Origin: Thiorhodococcus mannitoliphagus
GTDB taxonomy: Bacteria; Pseudomonadota; Gammaproteobacteria; Chromatiales; Chromatiaceae
DNA: 64,000 nucleotides
Assembly: GCF_010915725.1 (NCBI RefSeq)
Contig: NZ_JAAIJR010000003.1
Span: 62,001 to 126,000, forward strand
Reading direction: 5' to 3'
Numbering within the stretch: the first letter of the stretch is position 1; each line of letters opens with the position of its first letter. Under the pieces are notes generated by a model. It did no database searches. It was not told the DNA's origin and was given only the letters and a program-made list of their open reading frames with translations. Below, piece by piece: positions 34,328-43,000 of the stretch. A program made the position numbers and the translations under genes.

Positions 34328-34980
34328 TGGCCATTCGTCGTGTGAGAATTTTCAGCCTGTTCGAGCGCTTCTGGCACTGGTCACAGATGCTCTTGATCAT
34401 GACCCTAATGTTCAGCGGGTTCGGACTGCATGGCTTTCATCACCTGCTCGACTTCAAGCAAGCGGTGGACCTGCATACCCTCGCCGCCTTCTTGCTGCTG
34501 CTGCTCTGGGCCTTCAGCATCTTTTGGCTGTTTACGACCCGCAACTGGCGCCACTTCATCCCGACCGTCAAGGGCATGTGGCAGGTGCTGCGCTTCTACA
34601 GCTTCGGCATCTTTCAGGGGGAGCACCATCCCTATCGGAAGGCGTATTGGCGTAAGCACAACCCACTTCAGGCGCTCGCCTACCTGATGCTCAAGATCGT
34701 GCTCTTTCCGCTGATCTGGATTTCCGGACTGGTCTATCTCTTCTACTTTCTGTGGAGGGACATCCCCCACGCCACTCAAGTCCTGGATGGCGTGGCGCTC
34801 GTGCATACCGGAGCGGCCTTCACCATCGTGGTCTTCGTCATGATCCACGTCTACATGCTGACCACCGGGCACTCATTCAAAGAGCATGTGATGCCCATGA
34901 TCAATGGGTTCGATGAAGTAGACCTGACGCCCGAGGAAGAAGCCTATCTGCTAAAAGACCAGCCGGAGGTTCTGGGCTGA
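34327..34980 (+). CDS. Cytochrome b subunit, quinone-linked partner of the octaheme cytochrome
   Basis: The 217-residue product has four to five membrane helices with histidines placed as haem b ligands: ERFWHWSQ in helix 1, DLHTLAAF in helix 2, and FVMIHVYMLTTGHSF in the last. This is the Ni/Fe-hydrogenase/formate-dehydrogenase cytochrome b fold. The ATG at 34327 overlaps the octaheme gene stop. It probably moves electrons between the quinone pool and the periplasmic octaheme protein. The direction, tetrathionate reduction or sulfur-compound oxidation, cannot be told from sequence. Confidence 0.9.
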   Translation: MAIRRVRIFSLFERFWHWSQMLLIMTLMFSGFGLHGFHHLLDFKQAVDLHTLAAFLLLLLWAFSIFWLFTTRNWRHFIPTVKGMWQVLRFYSFGIFQGEHHPYRKAYWRKHNPLQALAYLMLKIVLFPLIWISGLVYLFYFLWRDIPHATQVLDGVALVHTGAAFTIVVFVMIHVYMLTTGHSFKEHVMPMINGFDEVDLTPEEEAYLLKDQPEVLG

Positions 34981-35036
34981 TATGTTTTGACCTGCAACGA
35001 GCTGTTTCGAAGGGGACTTCGGAACAGCTCCTGCCA

Positions 35037-35094
35037 AAACTTCCCCCCTTTCGCAAAGGGGGGCCAGGGGGGGGGGATTTCGGGCGGCATGGCC
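35037..35094. mobile_element. R1 element fragment (core hairpin)
   Basis: Only the centre of the element remains: AACTTCCCCCC-TTTCGCAAA-GGGGGG and a long G run followed by ATTTCGGGCGGCAT. Both termini with CTAAG are missing. It lies 60 bp after the cytochrome b stop, so it could still act as a terminator hairpin. Confidence 0.8.
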
Positions 35095-35148
35095 CGCAGC
35101 GACTCCACCTGGGTCGGCGCGAACGGATTCGCGTCGAACCAACCGCCA

Positions 35149-35619
35149 TCAAGCCCGCGACTTGCCCGGAAACCGAATGCTCGCCATCTTGTCGAGCGCT
35201 CGCATCAGCGGCTGGAACTTCTCCGGTGGCTCGAAGGCATCGAGGAAGTTCTTGAGATAAAGCCCCAACTCAGTGTCACCAGACATCCGCAGGCGACGCT
35301 GGAAGAACAGGGTGTCGGCATCCTCCCGACGCGCCGCCAGCAGCAAGAACTCGTGCAGCCCTCCCGCGATTGAGGCATCGGCCGGCATGTCATCCCCATA
35401 TCCCCGAATCTTGCCATCGGTGAGCCCCAACCGATAACGCACACCGATATCGTCGATCTCGATGGCGATCCGGCGCCCGATGAGAAAGTCCAGTTCGCCC
35501 TCCTCTAGGGCCTCCTTCATGACCTGATTCAGCATGGTCGCCAGTGCTCGACTGTGCAGCACACTCGGCACGATTCGCAGTGGCAAGGTCAGTGGGTAGA
35601 GGAAACGACTTGGAGCAGA
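35149..35619 (-). CDS. ubiT: UbiT-type SCP2 protein, oxygen-independent ubiquinone synthesis accessory factor
   Basis: UbiT (YhbT in E. coli) is a lipid-binding SCP2-domain protein needed for anaerobic ubiquinone biosynthesis with UbiU and UbiV. The product (about 156 residues from ATG 35619) shares the family text ALEEGELDFLIGRRIAIEI, LLLAARREDADTLFFQRRL and GDTELGLYLKNFLDAFE. The last two are nearly the same as in YhbT. In-frame starts at 35631 and GTG 35643 are also possible. ubiU and ubiV are not adjacent here, although they often are. Its place next to an anaerobic-type respiratory pair is consistent with quinone supply. Confidence 0.85.
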   Translation of the reverse strand, partial: SAPSRFLYPLTLPLRIVPSVLHSRALATMLNQVMKEALEEGELDFLIGRRIAIEIDDIGVRYRLGLTDGKIRGYGDDMPADASIAGGLHEFLLLAARREDADTLFFQRRLRMSGDTELGLYLKNFLDAFEPPEKFQPLMRALDKMASIRFPGKSRA

Positions 35620-35748
35620 CATAGCAATCATCTCGTTCGACACATTCGGAAAAATAGCAGCGGATTTTCCCCCCTCTCATCCCTCGACACAAGGGAGCCG
35701 GGCATGTGAAATAGCGTCTCCATCAAGACTCAGGAGTGACAGGGAATC

Positions 35749-36690
35749 ATGGCAACCAGCTTGCTCACGCTGCTCGACGACATCGCTACCGTCCTGGACG
35801 ACGTTTCCGTTTTGGCCAAGGTCGCCGCCCGCAAGACCGCCAGCGTGCTTGGGGACGACCTCGCCTTGAATGCCGAGCAAGTCCGCGGCGTCCGTGCCGA
35901 GCGTGAGCTCCCTGTCGTTTGGGCCGTCTTCAAGGGCTCACTGAAGAACAAACTCATCTTGGTGCCCACTGCCCTAGCGATCAGCGCCTTTGCACCCTGG
36001 GCAATCATGCCCCTGCTGATGGTCGGCGGCCTCTATCTCTGCTTCGAGGGCGTCGAGAAGATCGCACACAAGTACCTTCATGCCCCCGCTGAAGACCAAG
36101 CCCATCACGCCGAACTGACAGCCGCTCTGGAGAACCCCAAAGCAGATCTTGCTGCCCTAGAGCGCGACAAGATCAAGGGGGCGGTCCGAACCGACTTCAT
36201 CCTCTCGGCCGAGATCATTGTCATCACCTTGGGCGCCGTTGAGAGCGCGGCCTTCATGACTCAGGTCCTGGTGCTCAGCGGCATCGCGGTTGTGATGACG
36301 GTCGGCGTTTATGGCTTGGTCGCGGGCATCGTCAGGCTAGATGACGCGGGGCTCTATTTGAGCCAGCGCGAGGGCGAAGGGCGATTCACTGACGCGCAAC
36401 GCGCCTTGGGACGGGGTCTCTTGCGAGCAGCACCCATGCTGATGAAGGCACTGTCCATTGCCGGCACTGCGGCCATGTTTCTGGTCGGCGGCGGCATCAT
36501 CGCACACGGAATCCCTCCCCTGCACCACTGGATCGCGCACCTGAGCGAAGGCCTTCACGGCATCGCCGGGCTCGGCGGGCTCCTGTCCGCGCTCACGCCT
36601 CTGCTCCTGAACGCCCTCGTCGGCATGGTCGCAGGCGCTGTCGCCTTAGCCATTTACACAGCGCTGAGCGACAAGCTCGGCAAGCGCTGA
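35749..36690 (+). CDS. DUF808 family inner-membrane protein (YedI-like)
   Basis: The 313-residue product matches DUF808 from its first residues ([27 protein letters not shown]). It continues through [38 protein letters not shown] and the C-terminal helices. It has about six membrane segments. The function of DUF808 is not known. An AGGG lies five bases before ATG 35749 and a stronger AGGAG a little further out. It is divergent from ubiT. Confidence 0.92.
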   Translation: MATSLLTLLDDIATVLDDVSVLAKVAARKTASVLGDDLALNAEQVRGVRAERELPVVWAVFKGSLKNKLILVPTALAISAFAPWAIMPLLMVGGLYLCFEGVEKIAHKYLHAPAEDQAHHAELTAALENPKADLAALERDKIKGAVRTDFILSAEIIVITLGAVESAAFMTQVLVLSGIAVVMTVGVYGLVAGIVRLDDAGLYLSQREGEGRFTDAQRALGRGLLRAAPMLMKALSIAGTAAMFLVGGGIIAHGIPPLHHWIAHLSEGLHGIAGLGGLLSALTPLLLNALVGMVAGAVALAIYTALSDKLGKR

Positions 36691-36737
36691 GCCGCGCTTG
36701 CGAGGCGATCTAGCCATAGGCATCACGACCGACGCTG

Positions 36738-37040
36738 TTGATGATCATGCCCTTGATCCTGCCTGAACTGAACCTCGCTTTTCTCGCCGATGATCGCTGT
36801 GGACCGACATCCGCGGCGGCGGTCGGCGGCATCTGGTCGGTGGTGGTGGCGCTGATCCTGGCCATCCTTGCCCCACTGGCGTTGATTTTCGGCGCCATCT
36901 TCGCCTTGGCCGCGGTCATCGTGCGGGGCACCTTCTTTAGATCCTTTCAACCGACGGAGCTAGCCGGCCCATGCCCAACCAATCGCATCGAAACCGCCCG
37001 ACCCTCATCGTCGCAGTCATGCTCGGAATCGCCGCAATGA
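36738..37040 (+). CDS. Possible small hydrophobic protein, doubtful
   Basis: A 100-codon frame contains a long apolar stretch (GGIWSVVVALILAILAPLAL and onwards) that could be one or two membrane helices. Its last 23 codons overlap the phospholipase gene in another frame and look random. If real, translation may end elsewhere or the protein may be short-lived. I see no family match. Confidence 0.3.
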   Translation: MMIMPLILPELNLAFLADDRCGPTSAAAVGGIWSVVVALILAILAPLALIFGAIFALAAVIVRGTFFRSFQPTELAGPCPTNRIETARPSSSQSCSESPQ

Positions 37041-38077
37041 TCGGCGGCCCGGCACTTGCCCAGACTCAGGCGGCCAACCTCGCCGACTGCGCGACAATCG
37101 CGCTCGATCAGGAACGGCTTGCCTGTTACGACCGCCTCAGCGGGCGCGCCGCGACCATCGCCGAAGCACCGCCGAGCAGTGAGCCCATGGCGGCTCCCGT
37201 CGTTCTCCCAACGACGCGGCAGAACAACACTCAGCAACCGAATGCGCCCATCATTGCGGCCACGGGTTCAACGTCACCCGCTTCAGCGTCGCTGATCGAT
37301 GCCGCCTGGGGCTTCGATCCAGACTCCAGCCGCTACACCATCGACGTCTATCGCCCCAACTATCTGCTCTTCGGGAGCTACTCAAGCCGACCAAACGAAG
37401 CGCCCTTCCTAACCCTGTTCGATGCGGCACAGAACCCGAACGCGGAGTTGAACTCCACCGAGGCCGAGTTCCAGATCAGCTTCAAGACCCGGCTCTGGGC
37501 GACGGATGATCGGCGCTTCGGCATCTGGGCCGCCTATACCCAGCAGAGTCAGTGGCAGATCTACAACGCGGACCTCTCGCGCCCCTTCCGCGAGACCAAC
37601 TACATGCCCGAGCTGATGGCGAGCTTCCGACCCAATCTGTCCCTGGGCGGTTTCAATTGGCGGCTGCTCAATGTCGGCTACACGCATCAATCGAACGGCC
37701 GCTCCGATCCGATCTCACGCAGCTGGGACCGCCTCTTCGCCGAATTCGGTGTCGAGCGCGACGGGTTCGCGCTCCTGATCCGACCCTGGGTCGTCATCGA
37801 CGATGGCGAAGACGACAATCCGAACATCACCGACTATTACGGCTACGGCGACATCACCGCCTTCTACAGGTGGCGGGAAAACAGCTTCTCGCTCATGGCC
37901 CGCGGCAACCCTTCAACCGACAAGGGCGCCGCCCAGATCACCTGGACCTCACCGCGGATCATCGGCCCGCTGCGTGGTTACATCAAGGGCTTCACTGGCT
38001 ATGGCGAGAGCCTCATCGATTACGATTGGAAACAAAATGTGATTGGCATCGGCGTCACCCTGAACGACCAACTCTAG
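36971..38077 (+). CDS. pldA: Outer-membrane phospholipase A (OMPLA/PldA family)
   Basis: The 368-residue product has a signal peptide (cleavage near GGPALAQTQ), an N-terminal extension, and a C-terminal phospholipase A1 barrel from about residue 110. The active-site segment reads YTHQSNGRSDPISRSWDR. His239 and Ser241 match E. coli His142 and Ser144. The third position, Asn156 in E. coli, is Asp253 here (GAC), with exactly the same spacing. The enzyme hydrolyses outer-membrane phospholipids and needs calcium and dimerisation. The stop TAG at 38075-38077 forms part of CTAG, and R1-derived repeats start six bases later. Confidence 0.92.
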   Translation: MPNQSHRNRPTLIVAVMLGIAAMIGGPALAQTQAANLADCATIALDQERLACYDRLSGRAATIAEAPPSSEPMAAPVVLPTTRQNNTQQPNAPIIAATGSTSPASASLIDAAWGFDPDSSRYTIDVYRPNYLLFGSYSSRPNEAPFLTLFDAAQNPNAELNSTEAEFQISFKTRLWATDDRRFGIWAAYTQQSQWQIYNADLSRPFRETNYMPELMASFRPNLSLGGFNWRLLNVGYTHQSNGRSDPISRSWDRLFAEFGVERDGFALLIRPWVVIDDGEDDNPNITDYYGYGDITAFYRWRENSFSLMARGNPSTDKGAAQITWTSPRIIGPLRGYIKGFTGYGESLIDYDWKQNVIGIGVTLNDQL

Positions 38078-38082
38078 AATCG

Positions 38083-38201
38083 CTAAGAAAGCGTCCATCA
38101 ACAACTTCCCCCTTTCGCAAAGGGGGGCTAGCCATCAACAACTTCCCCCCTTTCACAAAGGGGGGCTAGCCATCAACAACTTCCCCCCTTTCACAAAGGG
38201 G
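38083..38201. mobile_element. Three tandem half-copies of the R1 element
   Basis: The left half of R1 (CTAAG end through the C6...G6 hairpin) is present, then CTAG. The piece from CCATCAACAAC to the hairpin is then repeated twice more with a 38-bp period, each unit joined by CTAG (38128-38131 and 38166-38169). The right halves are missing. The array ends against TAGTGTCCTGG, an unrelated sequence. The units have TTTCACAAA in the loop, unlike most full copies. Confidence 0.88.
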
Positions 38202-38299
38202 TAGTGTCCTGGAATTGTGCATGAAAAGACGCAACCGGTTGTTATCGAAGCTTCTTGTGGAAGTCGTGCACAAATTTAGAACACCTCCAGAGGTACTTA

Positions 38300-38797
38300 T
38301 CACTTTACCCGTCTGTTCGGTCCCCAGAATCAAGGCACCGTTTACAGTCGGGTCGAGACACTGATGCACCACGAGGCCTTGGTCGGACGTGCTTGGACCG
38401 GGCTCAAGGAGGCCATACTATGGCGAGCAGGCCGCCGCCCTGCTGATCGTCGATTACGAACTGCTGGCGTGCGCCCCAGCCAGGGTGCTGCCGCTAATCT
38501 ACCAGTTCATCGACGAGCCCTGGTACGAGGGCCATGACTTCGACCAGGTCGAGTAGGACGCGCCCGACTTCGACGAGGCGTCGGGGTCGAGGGGTGCACA
38601 GCGTGCGTCCCAAGGTCGAGTTTCAGCTCCGGCGCGCCATCCTGCCCCCGGATCTGTTCCAGAAATGCCAGGGCATGGACTTCTGGCGCACCGTCGAGGG
38701 CAGTCAGGCCAATGGCATCACCGCCCAGCGCACCGAGCCGGAACCCGCCGCCGAGGATGATCGGGAGACCGACACCACCACCAAGTCACTGACATGA
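38300..38797 (+). pseudogene. Sulfotransferase remnant, frameshifted
   Basis: The three frames together give the C-terminal part of a PAPS-dependent sulfotransferase. One frame reads RLFGPQNQGTVYSRVETL and GRAWTGLKEAI. After a shift near 38418 another reads YGEQAAALLIVDYELLA and FIDEPWYEGHDFDQVE, followed by TAG where family members have a tyrosine. After another shift near 38594 a third reads GVHSVRPKVEF and LRRAILPPDLFQ. The N-terminal PAPS-binding part is absent. The final stop overlaps the next ATG (ATGA), so this gene was once coupled to the DUF29 gene. Confidence 0.75.
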
Positions 38798-39258
38798 CGA
38801 CCACTTACGAACAAGATTTCTTCACCTGGACCCAAGAGCAGGCGACCTATCTTAAACAGGGTCGCCTTGAGCTGCTGGATCTGGAGCATCTGGCCGAGGA
38901 GGTCGCCGACATGGGTAGATCAGAACGGCGCGAGTTGGCCTCCAGGCTGGCCGTCATCATCACCCATCTGTTGAAACTTCAAGTACAGACTCAACGCACA
39001 TCGGCGAATGAAAAAAGCTGGCGGCGCTCGATCATCGAACAACGTCGAGCTGTCAGCAGCCATTTATCGGAGAATGCCGGCCTGAAGAATCCGTTGCAAT
39101 CAGCGTCTGCGTTTGACACCGCTTGGGTTGATGGCTTGAGTGTCGCGCTTCGCGAGACCGGACTCGACCCTGATCTCTTTCCCGAGGACAACCCCTATCG
39201 TCTGGAGCAACTGCTCGACCCCGATTTCTGGCCATCCGTGTCAAGCGCCGCGCCATAG
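38794..39258 (+). CDS. DUF29 family protein, first of a pair
   Basis: The 154-residue product has the DUF29 pattern: YEQDFFTWTQEQATYLKQGR, LDLEHLAEEVADMGRSERRE, a lysine/leucine-rich helix (HLLKLQVQ), and a C-terminal LEQLLDPDFWP. DUF29 proteins are helical, of unknown function, and very numerous in cyanobacteria and purple sulfur bacteria. The start overlaps the broken sulfotransferase frame. A second paralogue follows 73 bp later. Confidence 0.92.
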   Translation: MTTTYEQDFFTWTQEQATYLKQGRLELLDLEHLAEEVADMGRSERRELASRLAVIITHLLKLQVQTQRTSANEKSWRRSIIEQRRAVSSHLSENAGLKNPLQSASAFDTAWVDGLSVALRETGLDPDLFPEDNPYRLEQLLDPDFWPSVSSAAP

Positions 39259-39331
39259 CGCAACACGCCAGTCAGCCCATCGCCCCGAGGGGGGGTGGGG
39301 TGAGGGCAAACACGTCAAGAGAAGACCAGCC

Positions 39332-39805
39332 ATGACCGATCTCGCCGACCTCTACCAGACCGACTACGCCGCCTGGGCACAACGCAACGCCGAGTTACTG
39401 CGCACGCATCGGTTCGATGAACTCGATATCGCACATCTGCTGGAGGAACTTGGCGACATGGGCAAGAGTGAACGCCATGAGATGGAAAATCGCTTGCTCA
39501 TACTGTTGGCCCATCTGCTCAAATGGGACTATCAATATCAAACCTTGTCGGAGCGCTGGCGTGAATTCAAGGGAGATAGCTGGCGCGAGACCATCATCGA
39601 ACAACGCGACCGCATCGCCAAACGTTTGCGCAAATCACCTGCTTTAAAGTCCAGCCTGGATGAAATCCAGTTTGAAGCCTATGCCGATGCCAGAGTGCTG
39701 GCCAGCAAGGAAACGCGCCTGCCGCTGGATACCTTTCCCGAACGCTGCCCCTATACCTGGTCGCAAATCCTTGACGACGACTTCTACCCCGAATCACGCC
39801 CTTGA
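39332..39805 (+). CDS. DUF29 family protein, second of a pair
   Basis: The 157-residue product starts MTDLADLYQTDYAAWAQRNA and has ELDIAHLLEELGDMGKSERHE, AHLLKWDYQYQ and CPYTWSQILDDDFYPE. It is clearly a paralogue of the gene just upstream, but only distantly similar, so the duplication is old. I chose ATG 39332 by family alignment; a longer frame from 39140 overlaps its neighbour. Function unknown. Confidence 0.92.
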   Translation: MTDLADLYQTDYAAWAQRNAELLRTHRFDELDIAHLLEELGDMGKSERHEMENRLLILLAHLLKWDYQYQTLSERWREFKGDSWRETIIEQRDRIAKRLRKSPALKSSLDEIQFEAYADARVLASKETRLPLDTFPERCPYTWSQILDDDFYPESRP

Positions 39806-39844
39806 TTCGCCGCTTGAACATCTTGGATTGATGTGAGAACGCCC

Positions 39845-39910
39845 ATGAACGCACAGCTTCGAAGCAATGAGATCGCCGTCATCGACACCAATGTGGCGGA
39901 TTATCGGTAG
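39845..39910 (+). pseudogene. DUF4347-type N-terminal remnant, cut by the inserted element
   Basis: From ATG 39845 the frame reads MNAQLRSNEIAVIDTNVADYR, which resembles the start of DUF4347 domains of large calcium-binding adhesin-like proteins (pattern ..VFIDSNVEDYQ..). It is broken at once: the first TAG of the inverted-repeat element at 39906 ends it. The downstream part of the adhesin is not found past the element, so the rest was deleted or replaced by the defence-type operon. Confidence 0.6.
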
Positions 39911-40014
39911 TGCCGTTATCTATAGGATAAAATTTCTATAGGATAACATTTTTCTTAAACCATTGATTTTAAAGCGTATTAATTTCTCGCCCTCCTATAG
40001 ATTGTGGCACTACC
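39906..40014. mobile_element. 109-bp inverted-repeat element (MITE-like) in front of the drmA-like gene
   Basis: The ends GGTAGTGCC-GTT-ATCTATAGGA and TCCTATAGAT-TGT-GGCACTACC are inverted repeats of 22 bp with only the central three bases differing. The interior is AT-rich and non-coding. It is unlike R1 and R2 and occurs once in the window. It lies 31 bp before the first gene of the defence-like operon. Confidence 0.9.
39955..39982 (+). promoter_or_regulatory. Possible sigma-70 promoter inside the inverted-repeat element
   Basis: TTAAAC (39955-39960) and TATTAA (39977-39982), 16 bases apart, fit a sigma-70 promoter reasonably. They point towards the drmA-like gene, whose start is at 40046. 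They lie in one of the most AT-rich segments of the window. This is a sequence match only. Confidence 0.4.
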
Positions 40015-40045
40015 CAGGCACTAACAAGGTGGTCTCCTCCGACGC

Positions 40046-43000
40046 TTGCCGCGCCAGGTCAGCGATGACGAGAACGACCAGAGAGCGACCCACGAGAGTA
40101 GCCTGAATCTAGGAAGCCTTCGCGGCCATGCGGACGCTCTCTTCCAACTGTCCAAAAACTGGGTTATACAGTCGGGTCTTCCTGATTGGATAGACGCGGG
40201 AACTGGTCTTGTGAGCTTCTCGGATGAACGGGAGCAGGTGTATCGATGGATACGGAGCGTGCTGATGGGCCCTGCCGCGGGGCTCGGCGTGGCGATGAGC
40301 GTCAAACCGCTGGCTGGCATCAAGCCGTTGGAACGGTTTCAAACCGCCATCCTGTTCCCGATTGTGCGCGACGAATCCGGCCTCGACCCGGCTGACGATG
40401 ACGGCGGTGACGATGCTGAAGACGGCCTGATCGCGGCGGACAGCGGCAAGGCGTCGGTCGCAGTGGGGGTGGCGCGACCCAAGCGTCGCGTCGTGCCGCC
40501 CTCCTCCGTGGGATTTTCTTTCTTTATCCAGGGCGGTGCCGCCGAGATCCAGCTTATCCCGCAGGCCGTCCGCTTTGAGTTGCCGGCGGACCGCAAGCGC
40601 AACGATTTTGAGGAGTGGCAACGCATCACCCTCGGTGCTGCGGACAACGAGGCACGGAGTCTCAAATCGCCACCCGCGGGCCAAGCCCAGGTTCGGATCG
40701 ACCCGATCGCTTTGTTCGACGGCAGAGCCAGGCTGGACGTGCTCTGGCGGGCCCGCTCCGATGGTTGGCTGGTCACCGTTTCCCTGAGCAACGCGCAGCG
40801 GTTGCCACCGAAAGCCCCCAATTCAAACGGCTCTGCTGAGGCGCGCAACGAAGAACTCCGTCAGCGTAACAATCTGGCGCTGTTCGAGGTTGCGCTGGAA
40901 TGCGTCATCGACACGGGCCGCATCGGCCCCTATCCACGGGCGGACTTCCACCTGCTCGGCTTGGAGGAGCAAGAACTGGAGCTGCGCTATCGCGAGCGCA
41001 TCATCTACGCCATCGGACACGGCGCGGCCGTTGATTGGACGCTGCGGGAAGGTCGGGTCGTCAGTCTGCGGACGGAGTTTCTGCCAAAGGTCGAGGTCCC
41101 TAGGTTCGACCCCACCGCTGGAGAAGCCGTCGGCGCCGAGCTCGGCGTCGAGCGGCTCGCGATGATCGAAACTGACCATGATCAGATCTGCACGGCGCTG
41201 CAACGCTTCGTCGACGGATACTGCGCATGGATCGCAACACAGGCATCAAGCATCGACGGGCTAGCGTCCCGCTACCGGGAGCCCGCTGGCCGGATTCTGG
41301 CGCGCATGGAGGATGCCTCGGCACGGATGCGGGCAGGCGTCGAACTGCTGCGGAGCAACCCGCTCGTCGCACGCGCCTTCGGCCTCGCGAACGCGGCCAT
41401 GGCCTCGCAGATGCGCCAGGCGATCCCGCGCTGGCGGCCGTTTCAGCTCGCCTTCCTGCTCCTAACCCTCGAGTCCGCGATCGACCCGGACGCCGAACAC
41501 CGTGATGTCCTGGACCTGATCTGGTTCCCCACCGGTGGCGGCAAGACCGAGGCCTATCTGGGGCTGATGGCGCTCGTGATCTGGTGGCGCCGGCTCAAGT
41601 ACAAGGCGAGCGGCGGCGGCACGACGGTGCTGATGCGCTATACGCTGCGCCTGCTCACCAAGGATCAGTTCCGGCGGGCCGCGCGACTCATCTGCGCCAT
41701 GGAACTGATGCGCCGTAAGCAGCCTGAGCTACTCGGCGCCGAGCCAGTGACCCTGGGGCTCTGGGTTGGCGGCGCGTCGAGTCCGAACAGCTTTGCTGCC
41801 GCCAAGCAGGCCGTCGACGACGCGATCGCGGACGAGCAGACCCGTCCCCCGAGTCTGCTCGTGCTGGAGTCATGCCCCTGGTGCGGCACGGCGTTCAGCG
41901 TGCCGGACAACTTCGACGCGGGCGCGCAGCACTTTCACTTCCGCTGTACCCATGCCGCATGCGACTTCGGCAGGGCGGAGGGTGTCACATTGCCCTGCAA
42001 CGTCGTGGATGAGGCCCTTTACCGGGCGCCGCCGACGCTGCTGCTGGCAACCATCGACAAGTTCGCGCGACTTGCTTGGGAGGAGCGCAGCTCGGCCTTC
42101 TTCGGGTGCGGCCGCAACCGCCCACCGGAACTGATCATCCAGGACGAACTGCACCTGATCGCGGGCGCCCTGGGCTCGGTGGCAGGGCTGTACGAGGCGG
42201 GTTTGGAGACCGTGCTGCGCATGCGCGGCATGTACCCGAAATACGTGGCGTCGACGGCCACGATCCGCATGGCAAACGAACAGGTGAGGCGACTCTACGG
42301 GCGTGAGACGGCGGTGTTCCCGCCGCCCGGGCTCGATGCAGACGACGCCTACTTTGCACGCAACATTGCGCCAACCCGGGAGCGACCGGGGCGGCTCTAT
42401 GTCGGCTATCTGGCGCCGGACCGCAACCGCCAGCGCTGCCTGGCCCCGCTGGCAGCCGCGCTGCTGTCCGCGCCGGAGGCGCTGTTCGGCGATGCCGCAT
42501 CGGACCGTGACGCACTGCTCGATGCCTGGTGGACCTTGTTGGTCTACCACGGCAGCCTGAAGGGCGTTGGCGTCAGCCGCAACGCGCTGCGCGAGATCGA
42601 GGAGCGCATCGACCGCTTGCAACGCGAATGGCGTCAGCAGCAACCGGCTGCCGAAGCCCCAGACCAACAACCGGGTTCTCCGGCGGACCCTGAGCCGCGC
42701 TGGCGGCAGCAACTCGCTGAGCGCCTGACACAGCTCACCAGCCAGATGTCCGCGGACGAGAACGCCCGGGGCTTCGAGCGGTTGGCGAAGACGCGCGAAG
42801 ACCCTGACTGCCTCGATCTAGCGCTGGCCACAAACATGGTCTCGGTGGGACTCGATGTGCCCCGGCTTTCGGTCATGATCATCAACGGCCAGCCGCTGAC
42901 CACGGCCGAGTACATCCAGGCCAGCTCACGTGTCGGCCGCGGTGAGGTGCCCGGCATCGTGGTCGCCAACTACTACCGCGACCAGGCCCGCAGCCTGTCC

